From: Pseudomonadota bacterium
Lineage (GTDB): Bacteria > Pseudomonadota > Gammaproteobacteria > Xanthomonadales > Rhodanobacteraceae
DNA: 12,179 bases
Assembly (NCBI GenBank): GCA_021787175.1
Contig: JAJYMF010000425.1
Span: forward strand, 1-12,179
Reading direction: 5' to 3'
The translations under genes were made by a program, and so were the position numbers. The notes under the pieces were generated by a model that saw nothing but the letters and a program-made list of their open reading frames with translations, was not told the origin of the DNA and ran no database searches. Below are positions 6,893 to 12,179 of this stretch, piece after piece (position 1 is the stretch's first letter; each line of letters starts with the position of its first letter).

Positions 6893-8749
6893 TCAGTGCG
6901 GCGTGCAAAAGCAGTAGGCGTAGACGTTGGGCTTGCCGGCGCTGGCATGGGCGAGCAGGCCGAGATCGGCGCCGGCCTGCGGCGCCAGCTCGGCGACCCA
7001 TGCCGGCAGACGCACGCCGTGCGCCAGCGCGAACTGCGCCATCGCGCTGTTGCTCATGTCGAGCAGGAAGCGGCTGAATGCGCCCGGCGGCTTTTCCATG
7101 TAGCGCACGCTGTAGCGGCCGCCCAGCTTGGCGTCGCGGGCGGCGAGTCGGATCGCGGTATCCAGGCCGCCGAGCTGGTCGACCAGTCCGAGCCTGAGCG
7201 CCTGCTGGCCGGTCCAGACACGGCCCTGGGCGATGGCGTCGATGTCGGCGAAGCTCTTGCCGCGCGCCTTGGCGACGCCGCCGACGAAGTCGCGGTAACC
7301 CTTGTCGATGCTGGCCTGGATCATCTGCCCGACCTGCGGGTCCAGCGGCCGGGTGACGTCGAACGCGCCCGCCCACGGCGTGGTGCCGACGCCGCCCGCA
7401 TGCACGCCGATCTTGGCCAGCGTGTCGGGCACGTTGAAGAACAGCCCGAAGATGCCGATCGAACCGGTGATGGTATCGGGCTCGGCGAGGATGCGGTTGG
7501 CGTCCATCGAGATCCAGTAGCCGCCGCTGGCGGCGACGTCGCCCATCGACACGATCACCGGCTTGCCTGCCGCGCGGGTCAGCTGCACCTCGCGACGGAT
7601 CAGCTCGGCGGGAAACACCGCGCCGCCGGGTGAATCGACGCGCAGCACCACCGCCTTGACATTCTTGTCCTCGCGCGCCGCGCGGATCAGCCGCGCGGTG
7701 GCGTCGCCGCCGATGGTGCCGGGCCGCTGGCGCCCGGGCACGATCTCGCCCTCGGCGACCACCACCGCGATCCCCGGCCCGCGGGTGGGCATGGCGTCGA
7801 CGCGCTTGACCGCGGTCAGGTACTGCGCGAAACCGACGCCGCGGATGCCGTGGCCCTCCTCGCCGGCCGGCACGCCGTCCTTGCGCAGCGCGGCGACCAG
7901 TTCGCCGCGCGTCGCCAGGCCGTCCACCAGGTGCTCGTTCAGCGCCATGCGGGCGAGGTCGCCGTGGGCCGCCGCCACCTGCTGCGGCATGTCGGTGATC
8001 TGCTGCGTCAGCACCGCCGGGTCGAGATGCCGCGCCTTGGCGACCTCGGCGATCCACTCGTTCCACAGCCCGCCCAGCCAGGCGCCGTCGGCTTCCTGCG
8101 CTGCCGGCGACGGCCCGTTGAGGATGTAGGGTTCGGCCGCCGACTTGAACTGGCCGACGCGGAACAGATGCACGACCACGCCGAGCTTGTCGAGCAGATC
8201 CTTGTAGTACAGCCGGTAGCTGCCCAGGCCGGTGATCATCAGACTGCCCTGCGGGTCCAGCAGCACGCGGTCGGCGTGCACCGCCAGGTAGTACTGCAGC
8301 TGATCGAAGTCGGGCGCCCACACGATCACCTTCTTGCCGCTGGCGCGAAAGCGGTCCAGCGCCGCGCCCACTTCGCGCAGCGCGGCGAAGCCGCCGGCGG
8401 ACAGATCCTGCGGCTCGAGCAGGATCATCTTGATGCGCGGATCGGTGCGCGCGGCGTCGATCACCCGCAGCAGATCACGCAACTGCACCTGCTTGCTGTC
8501 GCTGCCGGAAAGCGCGGCCAGCGCACGCGACGCGGGATCGACGCTGAACTGCTCGACCAGGCGGCCCTCGGGATGCAGCACCAGCACGCTGTCGGGCTGC
8601 ACCACGGGCGCGCCCTTCATGGCGGCGACGACGATGATCGCGACGATGCCGAAGAACACCAGATTGAGAAACGCGCGGCGAGTAAAGTCCAGTCCGCGCC
8701 AGAGCACGCCGAGAAAGCCCAGAAATCCGTTGCGCCTGCCGTCTGCCAT
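6893..8749 (-). CDS. sppA: Signal peptide peptidase SppA, 67-kDa type
   Basis: A 618-residue inner-membrane serine protease that degrades cleaved signal peptides, of the long double-domain type found in E. coli rather than the short Bacillus type. A single N-terminal membrane anchor lies near residues 29-46. The N-terminal domain supplies the general base Lys202 in GQFKSAAEPY, aligned to E. coli Lys209. The C-terminal domain supplies the nucleophile Ser408 in VAASGGYWIS, aligned to E. coli Ser409. The ClpP-like motifs VDSPGG (371-376) and DTITGSIGIFG are intact. The tail VYAYCFC near the C-terminus resembles, from memory, the YAxC ending of enterobacterial SppA. The start is supported by AGAGG 8 nt upstream. 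It lies 66 bp downstream of the MATE gene on the same strand and converges with the efflux operon. Identification is very secure, and all catalytic residues are present. Confidence 0.96.
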   Translation of the reverse strand: MADGRRNGFLGFLGVLWRGLDFTRRAFLNLVFFGIVAIIVVAAMKGAPVVQPDSVLVLHPEGRLVEQFSVDPASRALAALSGSDSKQVQLRDLLRVIDAARTDPRIKMILLEPQDLSAGGFAALREVGAALDRFRASGKKVIVWAPDFDQLQYYLAVHADRVLLDPQGSLMITGLGSYRLYYKDLLDKLGVVVHLFRVGQFKSAAEPYILNGPSPAAQEADGAWLGGLWNEWIAEVAKARHLDPAVLTQQITDMPQQVAAAHGDLARMALNEHLVDGLATRGELVAALRKDGVPAGEEGHGIRGVGFAQYLTAVKRVDAMPTRGPGIAVVVAEGEIVPGRQRPGTIGGDATARLIRAAREDKNVKAVVLRVDSPGGAVFPAELIRREVQLTRAAGKPVIVSMGDVAASGGYWISMDANRILAEPDTITGSIGIFGLFFNVPDTLAKIGVHAGGVGTTPWAGAFDVTRPLDPQVGQMIQASIDKGYRDFVGGVAKARGKSFADIDAIAQGRVWTGQQALRLGLVDQLGGLDTAIRLAARDAKLGGRYSVRYMEKPPGAFSRFLLDMSNSAMAQFALAHGVRLPAWVAELAPQAGADLGLLAHASAGKPNVYAYCFCTPH

Positions 8750-8776
8750 GTCGCGTGCCTCTGCTCGGATCGGGCG

Positions 8777-8805
8777 AGCCTAACCGAGCGCGGCGCGGGC
8801 GTCAT
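8777..8805 (-). promoter_or_regulatory. Weak sigma70-like promoter candidate for sppA
   Basis: On the minus strand, ATGACG (4 of 6 to TTGACA) lies 17 bp before TAGGCT (3 of 6 to TATAAT). Transcription would start about 20 nt before the sppA ATG. The match is weak and the gene could instead be read from the MATE promoter. Confidence 0.25.
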
Positions 8806-8815
8806 CCGCAGATGG

Positions 8816-10174
8816 TCATGCCCGACGCGGTCGCCGCGACCGGCGTGCAAAGCGCGTGAACAGCAGCAGCGCCGCCGCCGACAGCCCGGCGATCAGGCCC
8901 ATCCAGATGCCGCGCGCGCCCAGCCCGCGGCCGAACGCCAGCCACGCCCCGACCGGCATGCCGACGCCCCAGTAGGCCACGCTGGTGATCAGCATCGGCA
9001 CGCGCGTGTCCTTGAGCCCGCGCAGGGCGCCGTTGGAGGCCACCTGGATGCCGTCGGCGAACTGGAACAGCCCGGCCAGCACCAGCAGCTGCGCGGCCAG
9101 CGCGATCACCCGCGCGTCGCCGGTGTAGAGCGCGGCGATCGCGTGCGGCAGCGTCAGCATCAGCGTCGTCGACAGGCTCTGCGTCAGCAGGGTCAGGGCG
9201 ATGCCGCAGTAGCCGGCGTAGCGCACGCCGCGGTCGTCGCCGCGGCCGGCGGCATGGCCGACGCGCACGGTGATCGCCATCGCCAGGCCCAGCGGCACCA
9301 TGAAGGCGATCGTGGCGACGTTGAGCGCGATCTGGTGGCTGGCGACGGCGTCCTGGCCGAGACGCGCGATCAGCAGAGCGGCGGCGACGAACAGGCCCGC
9401 CTCCATCAGCAGGCTGACGCCCATCGGCACGCCGAGGCGCAGCAGCGCGCCGATGGCGCGCGGATCGGGGCGCTCCAGTCGCGCGCCCAGATGCAGATCG
9501 CGGTAATGCCGGCTCCAGCGCAGATACAGCGCGAACGCGACCAGCTGCAGCCACAGCGCGCTCGCGGTGGCGATGCCGCTGCCTTGAGCGCCCAGCGGCG
9601 GCAGGCCGAGCCTGCCGTAGATCAGCACGTAGTCCAGCGGCGCCAGGATCAGCAGCCCGAGGAAGCCGAAGTACATCGTCGGCCGCGTCAGCGACAGCCC
9701 CTCCGACAGCCCGCGCAGCGAAAAATACAGGGCCAGCCCCGGCGCGCCCCAGCTGACCGCGTGCAGGAAGGCGGTGACGTCCGCCCACAGCCGCGGGTCG
9801 ACGCCGATCCGGCGCATCAGCAGCGGCGCGCCGAACCGCACCAGCAGCAGCAGTGTCAGACCCAGCATCGACGCCAGCCACAGCGCCTGGCGAAACAGCG
9901 GGCCGATCTCGGCGCGCCGATCGGCGCCGTCGAGCTGCGCCACCGACGCCGGCAGCGCCATCAGCACGCCGATCGCGGTCACGATCGCCAGCGACCACAG
10001 GCTCACGCCGACCGCCACCGCGGCCAGCACGTGCGCCGAGTAGTGGCCCGCGAACAGCGCATCGATCGCGCTGGAACCGACCGCCGACAGCTGGCCGGCA
10101 ATCAGCGGCAGCGCCAGTCGCAGGGTGGCGCCGGTTTCGCTGAGCGTGCGGGCGCGGTCCGGACCTACAATCAT
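8816..10174 (-). CDS. MATE-family multidrug efflux antiporter (MdtK/NorM type)
   Basis: A 452-residue, 12-helix inner-membrane transporter that exports cationic drugs in exchange for Na+ or H+. It follows E. coli MdtK closely from memory: AVGSSAIDALFAGHYS (Asp38, aligned to the conserved TM1 Asp), the SWGAPGLALYFSLRGLSEGL region, RLGVPMGVSLLMEAGLF (Glu258, the coupling Glu) and FQFADGIQVASNGALRGLKDTR (Asp374, matching the coupling Asp). All three ion-coupling acidic residues are therefore present. The C-terminus is a basic tail, RRSRRPRRA. ATG at 10174 is the only Met near the conserved start. No good Shine-Dalgarno precedes it, so translation may be weak or nearly leaderless. The open frame continues upstream, but that part is antisense to the SDR gene. 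sppA follows after 66 bp. Family assignment is strong; substrate is not deducible. Confidence 0.94.
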   Translation of the reverse strand: MIVGPDRARTLSETGATLRLALPLIAGQLSAVGSSAIDALFAGHYSAHVLAAVAVGVSLWSLAIVTAIGVLMALPASVAQLDGADRRAEIGPLFRQALWLASMLGLTLLLLVRFGAPLLMRRIGVDPRLWADVTAFLHAVSWGAPGLALYFSLRGLSEGLSLTRPTMYFGFLGLLILAPLDYVLIYGRLGLPPLGAQGSGIATASALWLQLVAFALYLRWSRHYRDLHLGARLERPDPRAIGALLRLGVPMGVSLLMEAGLFVAAALLIARLGQDAVASHQIALNVATIAFMVPLGLAMAITVRVGHAAGRGDDRGVRYAGYCGIALTLLTQSLSTTLMLTLPHAIAALYTGDARVIALAAQLLVLAGLFQFADGIQVASNGALRGLKDTRVPMLITSVAYWGVGMPVGAWLAFGRGLGARGIWMGLIAGLSAAALLLFTRFARRSRRPRRA

Positions 10175-10216
10175 CGAGAGGGAGCTCGTTCGGGCGCCCG
10201 ATGATAAGGGCTGGCC
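10166..10216. promoter_or_regulatory. Compact divergent promoter region between MATE and SDR genes
   Basis: Only 42 bp (10175-10216) separate the two divergent start codons. On the + strand TACAAT at 10166-10171 is a good -10 hexamer, but no -35 lies at the right distance. On the - strand TATCAT (complement of 10201-10206) is a possible -10 for the MATE gene, also without a clear -35. The promoters would overlap each other's coding starts. AAGGG at 10206-10210 is the SDR ribosome-binding site. Confidence 0.35.
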
Positions 10217-11206
10217 ATGGATTCCGCGTTCGTCACCGGCGCCGGCGGCTTTCTGGGCATGCATCTGGTCGCCGCGCTGCAGGCCGAAGGCGTGATCGTG
10301 CGCGCGCTGGCGCATTCGCCCGTCAGTGCCGCACGCTTGCGCGCTGCCGGCGTGACGGTGGTCGAGGGCGATCTCGGCGACGCGGCCGCACTGACGCGGG
10401 CGCTGACGCCGGCGCCTGACGCCATCTTCCACGTCGCCGCCGACACCACGCCGTGGCGACGCCTGCGCACGCGCCAGTACGCGGTCAACGTCGACGGCAC
10501 CGCGGCGGTGCTGACTGCGGCGATCGCCGCCGGCGTGCCGCGCTTCGTGCACACCTCCAGCGTCGCCGTGTACGGCTTGGTCGAAGACCGGCCGATCGAC
10601 GAATCGCTGCCGCGACGCGGCATCGACGGTCCGATCCACTACGCCCGCACCAAGGCGCTGGCCGAAGCGCGGGTGCTGGCCGCCGACCAGGCCGGTCGCA
10701 TCGGCGTGGCAGTGCTGCAGCCCGGCCACATTCTCGGCCCCGGCGATCGCCACAACTGGTCACGACTGGCGCGGCTGCTGGCCGCGCGCCAGCTGCCGGG
10801 CGCGCCGCCGGGCATCGGCTGTTTCGCCGATGTGCGCGCCGTGGCCCGCGCGCACCTGGCCGCGGCGCGCGATCCGCGTCATGGCGAGTGCTGGCTGCTG
10901 GGCGGCATCGAGGCGCCATTCGCCGAACTGGTGCAGGCGCTGGCCGCCGCGATCGGCGTGCCGGCGCCGCAGCGCCGCGCGCCGCGCGCGCTGCTGATGC
11001 TCAACGCGCTGTTCGACGAGGCGCGTGCCGCGCTGACCGGCCGCGAGCCGGCGCTCACCCGCGAGGGCGTCGCCCTCACCTGCCACCGCATGCGCGTCGA
11101 TGACCGCAAGGCTCAGCGCGAGCTCGGCTACACCCATACGCCGCTGGCCACACTCGCCGATGACAGCGTCGCCTGGCTGCGCGGCGAGGGATTGCTGCCT
11201 GCATGA
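10217..11206 (+). CDS. NAD(P)-dependent epimerase/reductase of the extended SDR family
   Basis: A 329-residue Rossmann-fold oxidoreductase of the extended short-chain dehydrogenase type (NAD-dependent epimerase/dehydratase, dihydroflavonol-4-reductase-like group). The nucleotide-binding motif TGAGGFLG has glycines 8, 11 and 14. GDLGD (51-55) is the usual adenine-pocket acidic motif, and FHVAA (71-75) follows. HTSSVAVYG (112-120) supplies the catalytic Ser. YARTK gives the catalytic pair Tyr142 and Lys146, and LQPGHILGPGD is the typical substrate-side loop. AAGGG 6 nt before ATG 10217 supports the start. Its TGA overlaps the ATG of the zinc-ribbon remnant as ATGA, so the two once formed a coupled pair. 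It diverges from the MATE gene. The enzyme class is secure; the substrate (sugar nucleotide, sterol or ketone) cannot be told from the motifs. Confidence 0.9.
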   Translation: MDSAFVTGAGGFLGMHLVAALQAEGVIVRALAHSPVSAARLRAAGVTVVEGDLGDAAALTRALTPAPDAIFHVAADTTPWRRLRTRQYAVNVDGTAAVLTAAIAAGVPRFVHTSSVAVYGLVEDRPIDESLPRRGIDGPIHYARTKALAEARVLAADQAGRIGVAVLQPGHILGPGDRHNWSRLARLLAARQLPGAPPGIGCFADVRAVARAHLAAARDPRHGECWLLGGIEAPFAELVQALAAAIGVPAPQRRAPRALLMLNALFDEARAALTGREPALTREGVALTCHRMRVDDRKAQRELGYTHTPLATLADDSVAWLRGEGLLPA

Positions 11207-11694
11207 ACGAAACCGACCTCGCCCCCGCCGTCTGCGGCAACTGCGGCAGCCTGCTCAAGGACCCTTGGTACCATCGCTGCGGTCAGGAAGCGCACGATCC
11301 GATGCAGCGTTTCCGCAGCGCGCTGCGCGACCTGTTCGGGCACATGTTGCGTTTCGGTCGAATCCGGCCCGCTGCCGAACGGAGCAGCGGACACCGGACG
11401 GTATGCCGCCGCGCACAGCGCGACCGCGGTCGCGTGCCTGCACGAGGCCGGGCACGCGCGCATCGACGCCGCCCTGCGCACGCCGGGCTGAACGGTCCGC
11501 ATCTGCAGCCTGCTGCCGGCGCTGGCACTCAGCGCCGTGTTCGTGTTCAGCCTGTGGTCGCATCGAGGGTGGCGCCGTGGCCGCGCCGACCGGTTGTGCA
11601 CAGCATCATGACTGCGTTCCGAACCCCGGAGCCGGCTTGGGCCAGGCGCTCATCCGGGTCCGTAATAATTATTCAAGTAACTGATTTTATTTAA
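11203..11694 (+). pseudogene. Degenerate DUF3667-like zinc-ribbon gene
   Basis: The first 55 or so codons look real: good third-position GC and the start of a DUF3667-type protein, CGNCGSLL then WYHRCGQ, followed by a RFRSALRDLFGHMLRF helix. The family normally has a YCxxCGQ second half; here the third zinc ligand is Tyr23 (TAC in place of TGC), leaving Cys11, Cys14 and Cys26. After about base 11360 this frame becomes Arg-rich with poor codon bias, and the good bias moves to the next frame (11357-11608), which is broken by a TGA at 11489. That frame ends in a membrane-like stretch, LLPALALSAVFVFSLW. The usual family membrane domains are missing. I read it as a frameshifted, truncated relic of a gene once translated with the SDR (ATGA overlap). 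A short functional zinc-ribbon peptide is the alternative. DUF3667 is from motif memory only. Confidence 0.5.
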
Positions 11695-11717
11695 CTATGT
11701 CGAACTGGTTAAAGATT
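11663..11717. other. AT-rich island
   Basis: These 55 bases hold 12 G or C (about 22%), in a window that is otherwise strongly GC-rich. The island contains the perfect 10-bp palindrome AATAATTATT (11664-11673) and the tract ATTTTATTTAA. It ends about 70 bp before the paired DnaA boxes. It could be a DNA-unwinding element, a promoter or UP-element, or a horizontally acquired scrap. It also contains the stop of the zinc-ribbon relic at 11692-11694. Confidence 0.75.
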
Positions 11718-11720
11718 CGC

Positions 11721-11779
11721 CAGAGCGTGCGGGGGCATGGTCGGACGCGCTCTGCATGGGCTTTTGCAGTCGCTCGTCC
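11721..11779 (+). repeat. Two mutually exclusive imperfect inverted repeats
   Basis: CAGAGCG (11721-11727) pairs with CGCTCTG (11748-11754). Alternatively, GGACG plus CTGCA (11743-11747, 11752-11756) pair with TGCAG plus CGTCC (11765-11769, 11775-11779) around an 8-nt loop. The two folds share bases 11748-11754 and cannot form together. No gene directly explains such a switch; it may be chance in GC-rich sequence. Confidence 0.4.
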
Positions 11780-11809
11780 ACATACTTATCCACAGCGATT
11801 GTGGATAAG
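11774..11809. promoter_or_regulatory. DnaA-box cluster: inverted pair of perfect boxes plus a degenerate box
   Basis: TTATCCACA, the exact DnaA-box consensus, occurs at 11786-11794 on the + strand. Its exact reverse complement, TGTGGATAA, lies at 11800-11808 with a 5-bp spacer (GCGAT). With flanking C and G the arms are 10 bp each. A third, degenerate box (TCGTCCACA, two mismatches) lies at 11774-11782 in the same direction as the first. The cluster is about 105 bp before the priA start. It most likely binds the initiator DnaA, either to regulate priA or to act as a titration, reactivation or origin-like site. It could also fold as a hairpin in RNA, but no U-run follows. Confidence 0.8.
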
Positions 11810-11834
11810 CGTGAAATCATCGTTGAAACCGGCA

Positions 11835-11878
11835 GTTGCCGGCGCTTGCTCGGCAGCGCGACAGCAACAGCCGGCAAC
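11835..11878 (+). repeat. Stem-loop in the priA leader
   Basis: GTTGCCGGC (11835-11843) pairs with GCCGGCAAC (11870-11878). After a 2x2 internal loop, TTGCT (11846-11850) pairs with AGCAA (11863-11867) around a 12-nt loop, giving 14 base pairs in all. CCGGCA at 11829-11834 can compete for TGCCGG (11837-11842). It ends 36 nt before the priA ATG and lacks a U-run, so it may be a leader-RNA structure or an operator rather than an intrinsic terminator. Confidence 0.55.
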
Positions 11879-11914
11879 CTGCGCCCCGACCGGGCCGGTA
11901 TCGCGACGCGATCG

Positions 11915-12179
11915 ATGAGCGCGATCCTGCGCATCGCCCTGCCGGTGCCGCTGGGGCAGCTGTTCGACTACCGCGCCCCGGCCCCGCCGCTGCCGGCGCC
12001 CGCGCCCGGCACTCGGGTGCTGGTGCCGTTCGGGCGCGGGCGCCGGGTCGGTGTCGTGGTGGCGGTGGCCGCCACGACGGAGGTTCCGGCCGAACGTCTG
12101 AAAACGATACTCCAGGTGCTCGATCCCGAGCCGCTGTTCGACGCCGAGCTGCGCAGCACCATCGCTTGGGCTGCGGACT
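11915..12179 (+). CDS. priA: Primosomal protein N' (PriA helicase), N-terminal part (3' end outside window)
   Basis: The first 88 residues of PriA, the superfamily 2 DNA helicase that recognises stalled forks and reloads the replisome. The visible part is the N-terminal 3'-DNA-binding domain: IALPVPLGQLFDYRAP (7-22), GTRVLVPFGRGRRVGVVVAV, then LKTILQVLDPEPLFDAELR and IAWAAD. It follows E. coli PriA (VALPVPLPRTFDY, RVRVPFG, LDSEPVF, WAADYY) residue by residue from memory. The helicase motifs and zinc-binding cysteines lie beyond the window. ATG 11915 places the conserved IALPVPL motif at the usual distance from the N-terminus. No clear Shine-Dalgarno is seen (CGACGCGATCG precedes). The leader holds a stem-loop and an inverted DnaA-box pair, so DnaA control of priA is possible. 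No other gene lies between it and the zinc-ribbon relic. Confidence 0.93.
   Translation, partial: MSAILRIALPVPLGQLFDYRAPAPPLPAPAPGTRVLVPFGRGRRVGVVVAVAATTEVPAERLKTILQVLDPEPLFDAELRSTIAWAAD

Noticed and set aside
4720..7077. 785-codon alternative plus-strand frame within the RND permease
   Set aside because: Shadow of the permease, low complexity in Arg/Ala/Gly/Pro, no recognisable domain.
7850..10204. 784-codon open frame on the plus strand antisense to sppA and the MATE gene
   Set aside because: Composition (His, Gln, Arg) is that of a mirror frame; the opposite strand encodes two clear proteins with intact catalytic or coupling residues.
10175..10753. Upstream extension of the MATE frame on the minus strand
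   Set aside because: Antisense to the SDR coding region and without MATE homology; the MATE N-terminus fits ATG 10174.
11594..11602. TTGTGCACA as a further DnaA box
   Set aside because: Two mismatches to TTATCCACA, around a short palindrome (TGTGCACA) common by chance; too weak to call.
11684..11713. Minus-strand promoter (TTTAAC, 18 bp, TAAAAT) in the AT-rich island
   Set aside because: The -35 matches only half of consensus and it would read into no gene on that strand; AT-rich DNA yields such matches easily.
11785..11809. The inverted DnaA boxes read as an intrinsic terminator
   Set aside because: The 10-bp stem with 5-nt loop is AT-rich and followed by GTGAAATCAT rather than a U-run; both arms are exact DnaA consensus, which is a better explanation.
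11697..11918. 73-codon plus-strand open frame across the DnaA boxes
   Set aside because: No ribosome-binding site, poor codon bias unlike its neighbours, and it spans the repeats and DnaA boxes.

Overview
The window is a GC-rich, densely coded piece of a bacterial chromosome, with strong G/C at third codon positions. The proteins (a 67-kDa-type SppA, an MdtK/NorM-type MATE transporter, a gammaproteobacterial-looking PriA N-terminus, a CzcCBA-ordered RND efflux operon) suggest a gammaproteobacterium, probably of the Xanthomonadales (Lysobacter/Luteimonas/Rhodanobacter-like). That placement is inference from remembered family resemblance, not from a search.

Positions 1-6820 (+ strand) form one tight polycistron. 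It holds the end of a sensor histidine kinase, a small DedA/VTT membrane protein, an outer-membrane efflux lipoprotein, a periplasmic adaptor and an RND permease. Every junction is a stop/start or short overlap, so the genes are probably co-transcribed from a promoter upstream of the window, where a response regulator would be expected. The kinase plausibly senses an envelope or toxicant signal that controls the pump. DedA, a lipid-carrier or membrane-homeostasis family, is an unusual extra member. A GC-rich hairpin spans the permease stop codon and may end the transcript.

Positions 6893-10174 (- strand) carry a MATE-family Na+/H+ drug antiporter followed by the signal peptide peptidase SppA, 66 bp apart. 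sppA has a weak candidate promoter of its own. Divergent from the MATE gene, after only 42 bp, lies an extended-SDR NAD(P)-dependent epimerase/reductase (10217-11206). Its stop overlaps the start of a degenerate DUF3667-like zinc-ribbon gene (11203-11694).

Positions 11600-11914 hold no convincing gene and are the most unusual stretch. A 55-bp island of about 22% GC is followed by imperfect hairpins, then by two perfect DnaA boxes (TTATCCACA) in inverted orientation 5 bp apart with a degenerate third box beside them, then by a 14-bp stem-loop. Immediately after comes priA, the replication-restart helicase gene, which runs off the end of the window. A DnaA-binding element beside a replication gene, with an AT-rich island nearby, is the best candidate here for an undescribed regulatory or replication-control locus. 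No RNA genes, CRISPR arrays or intact insertion sequences were seen.
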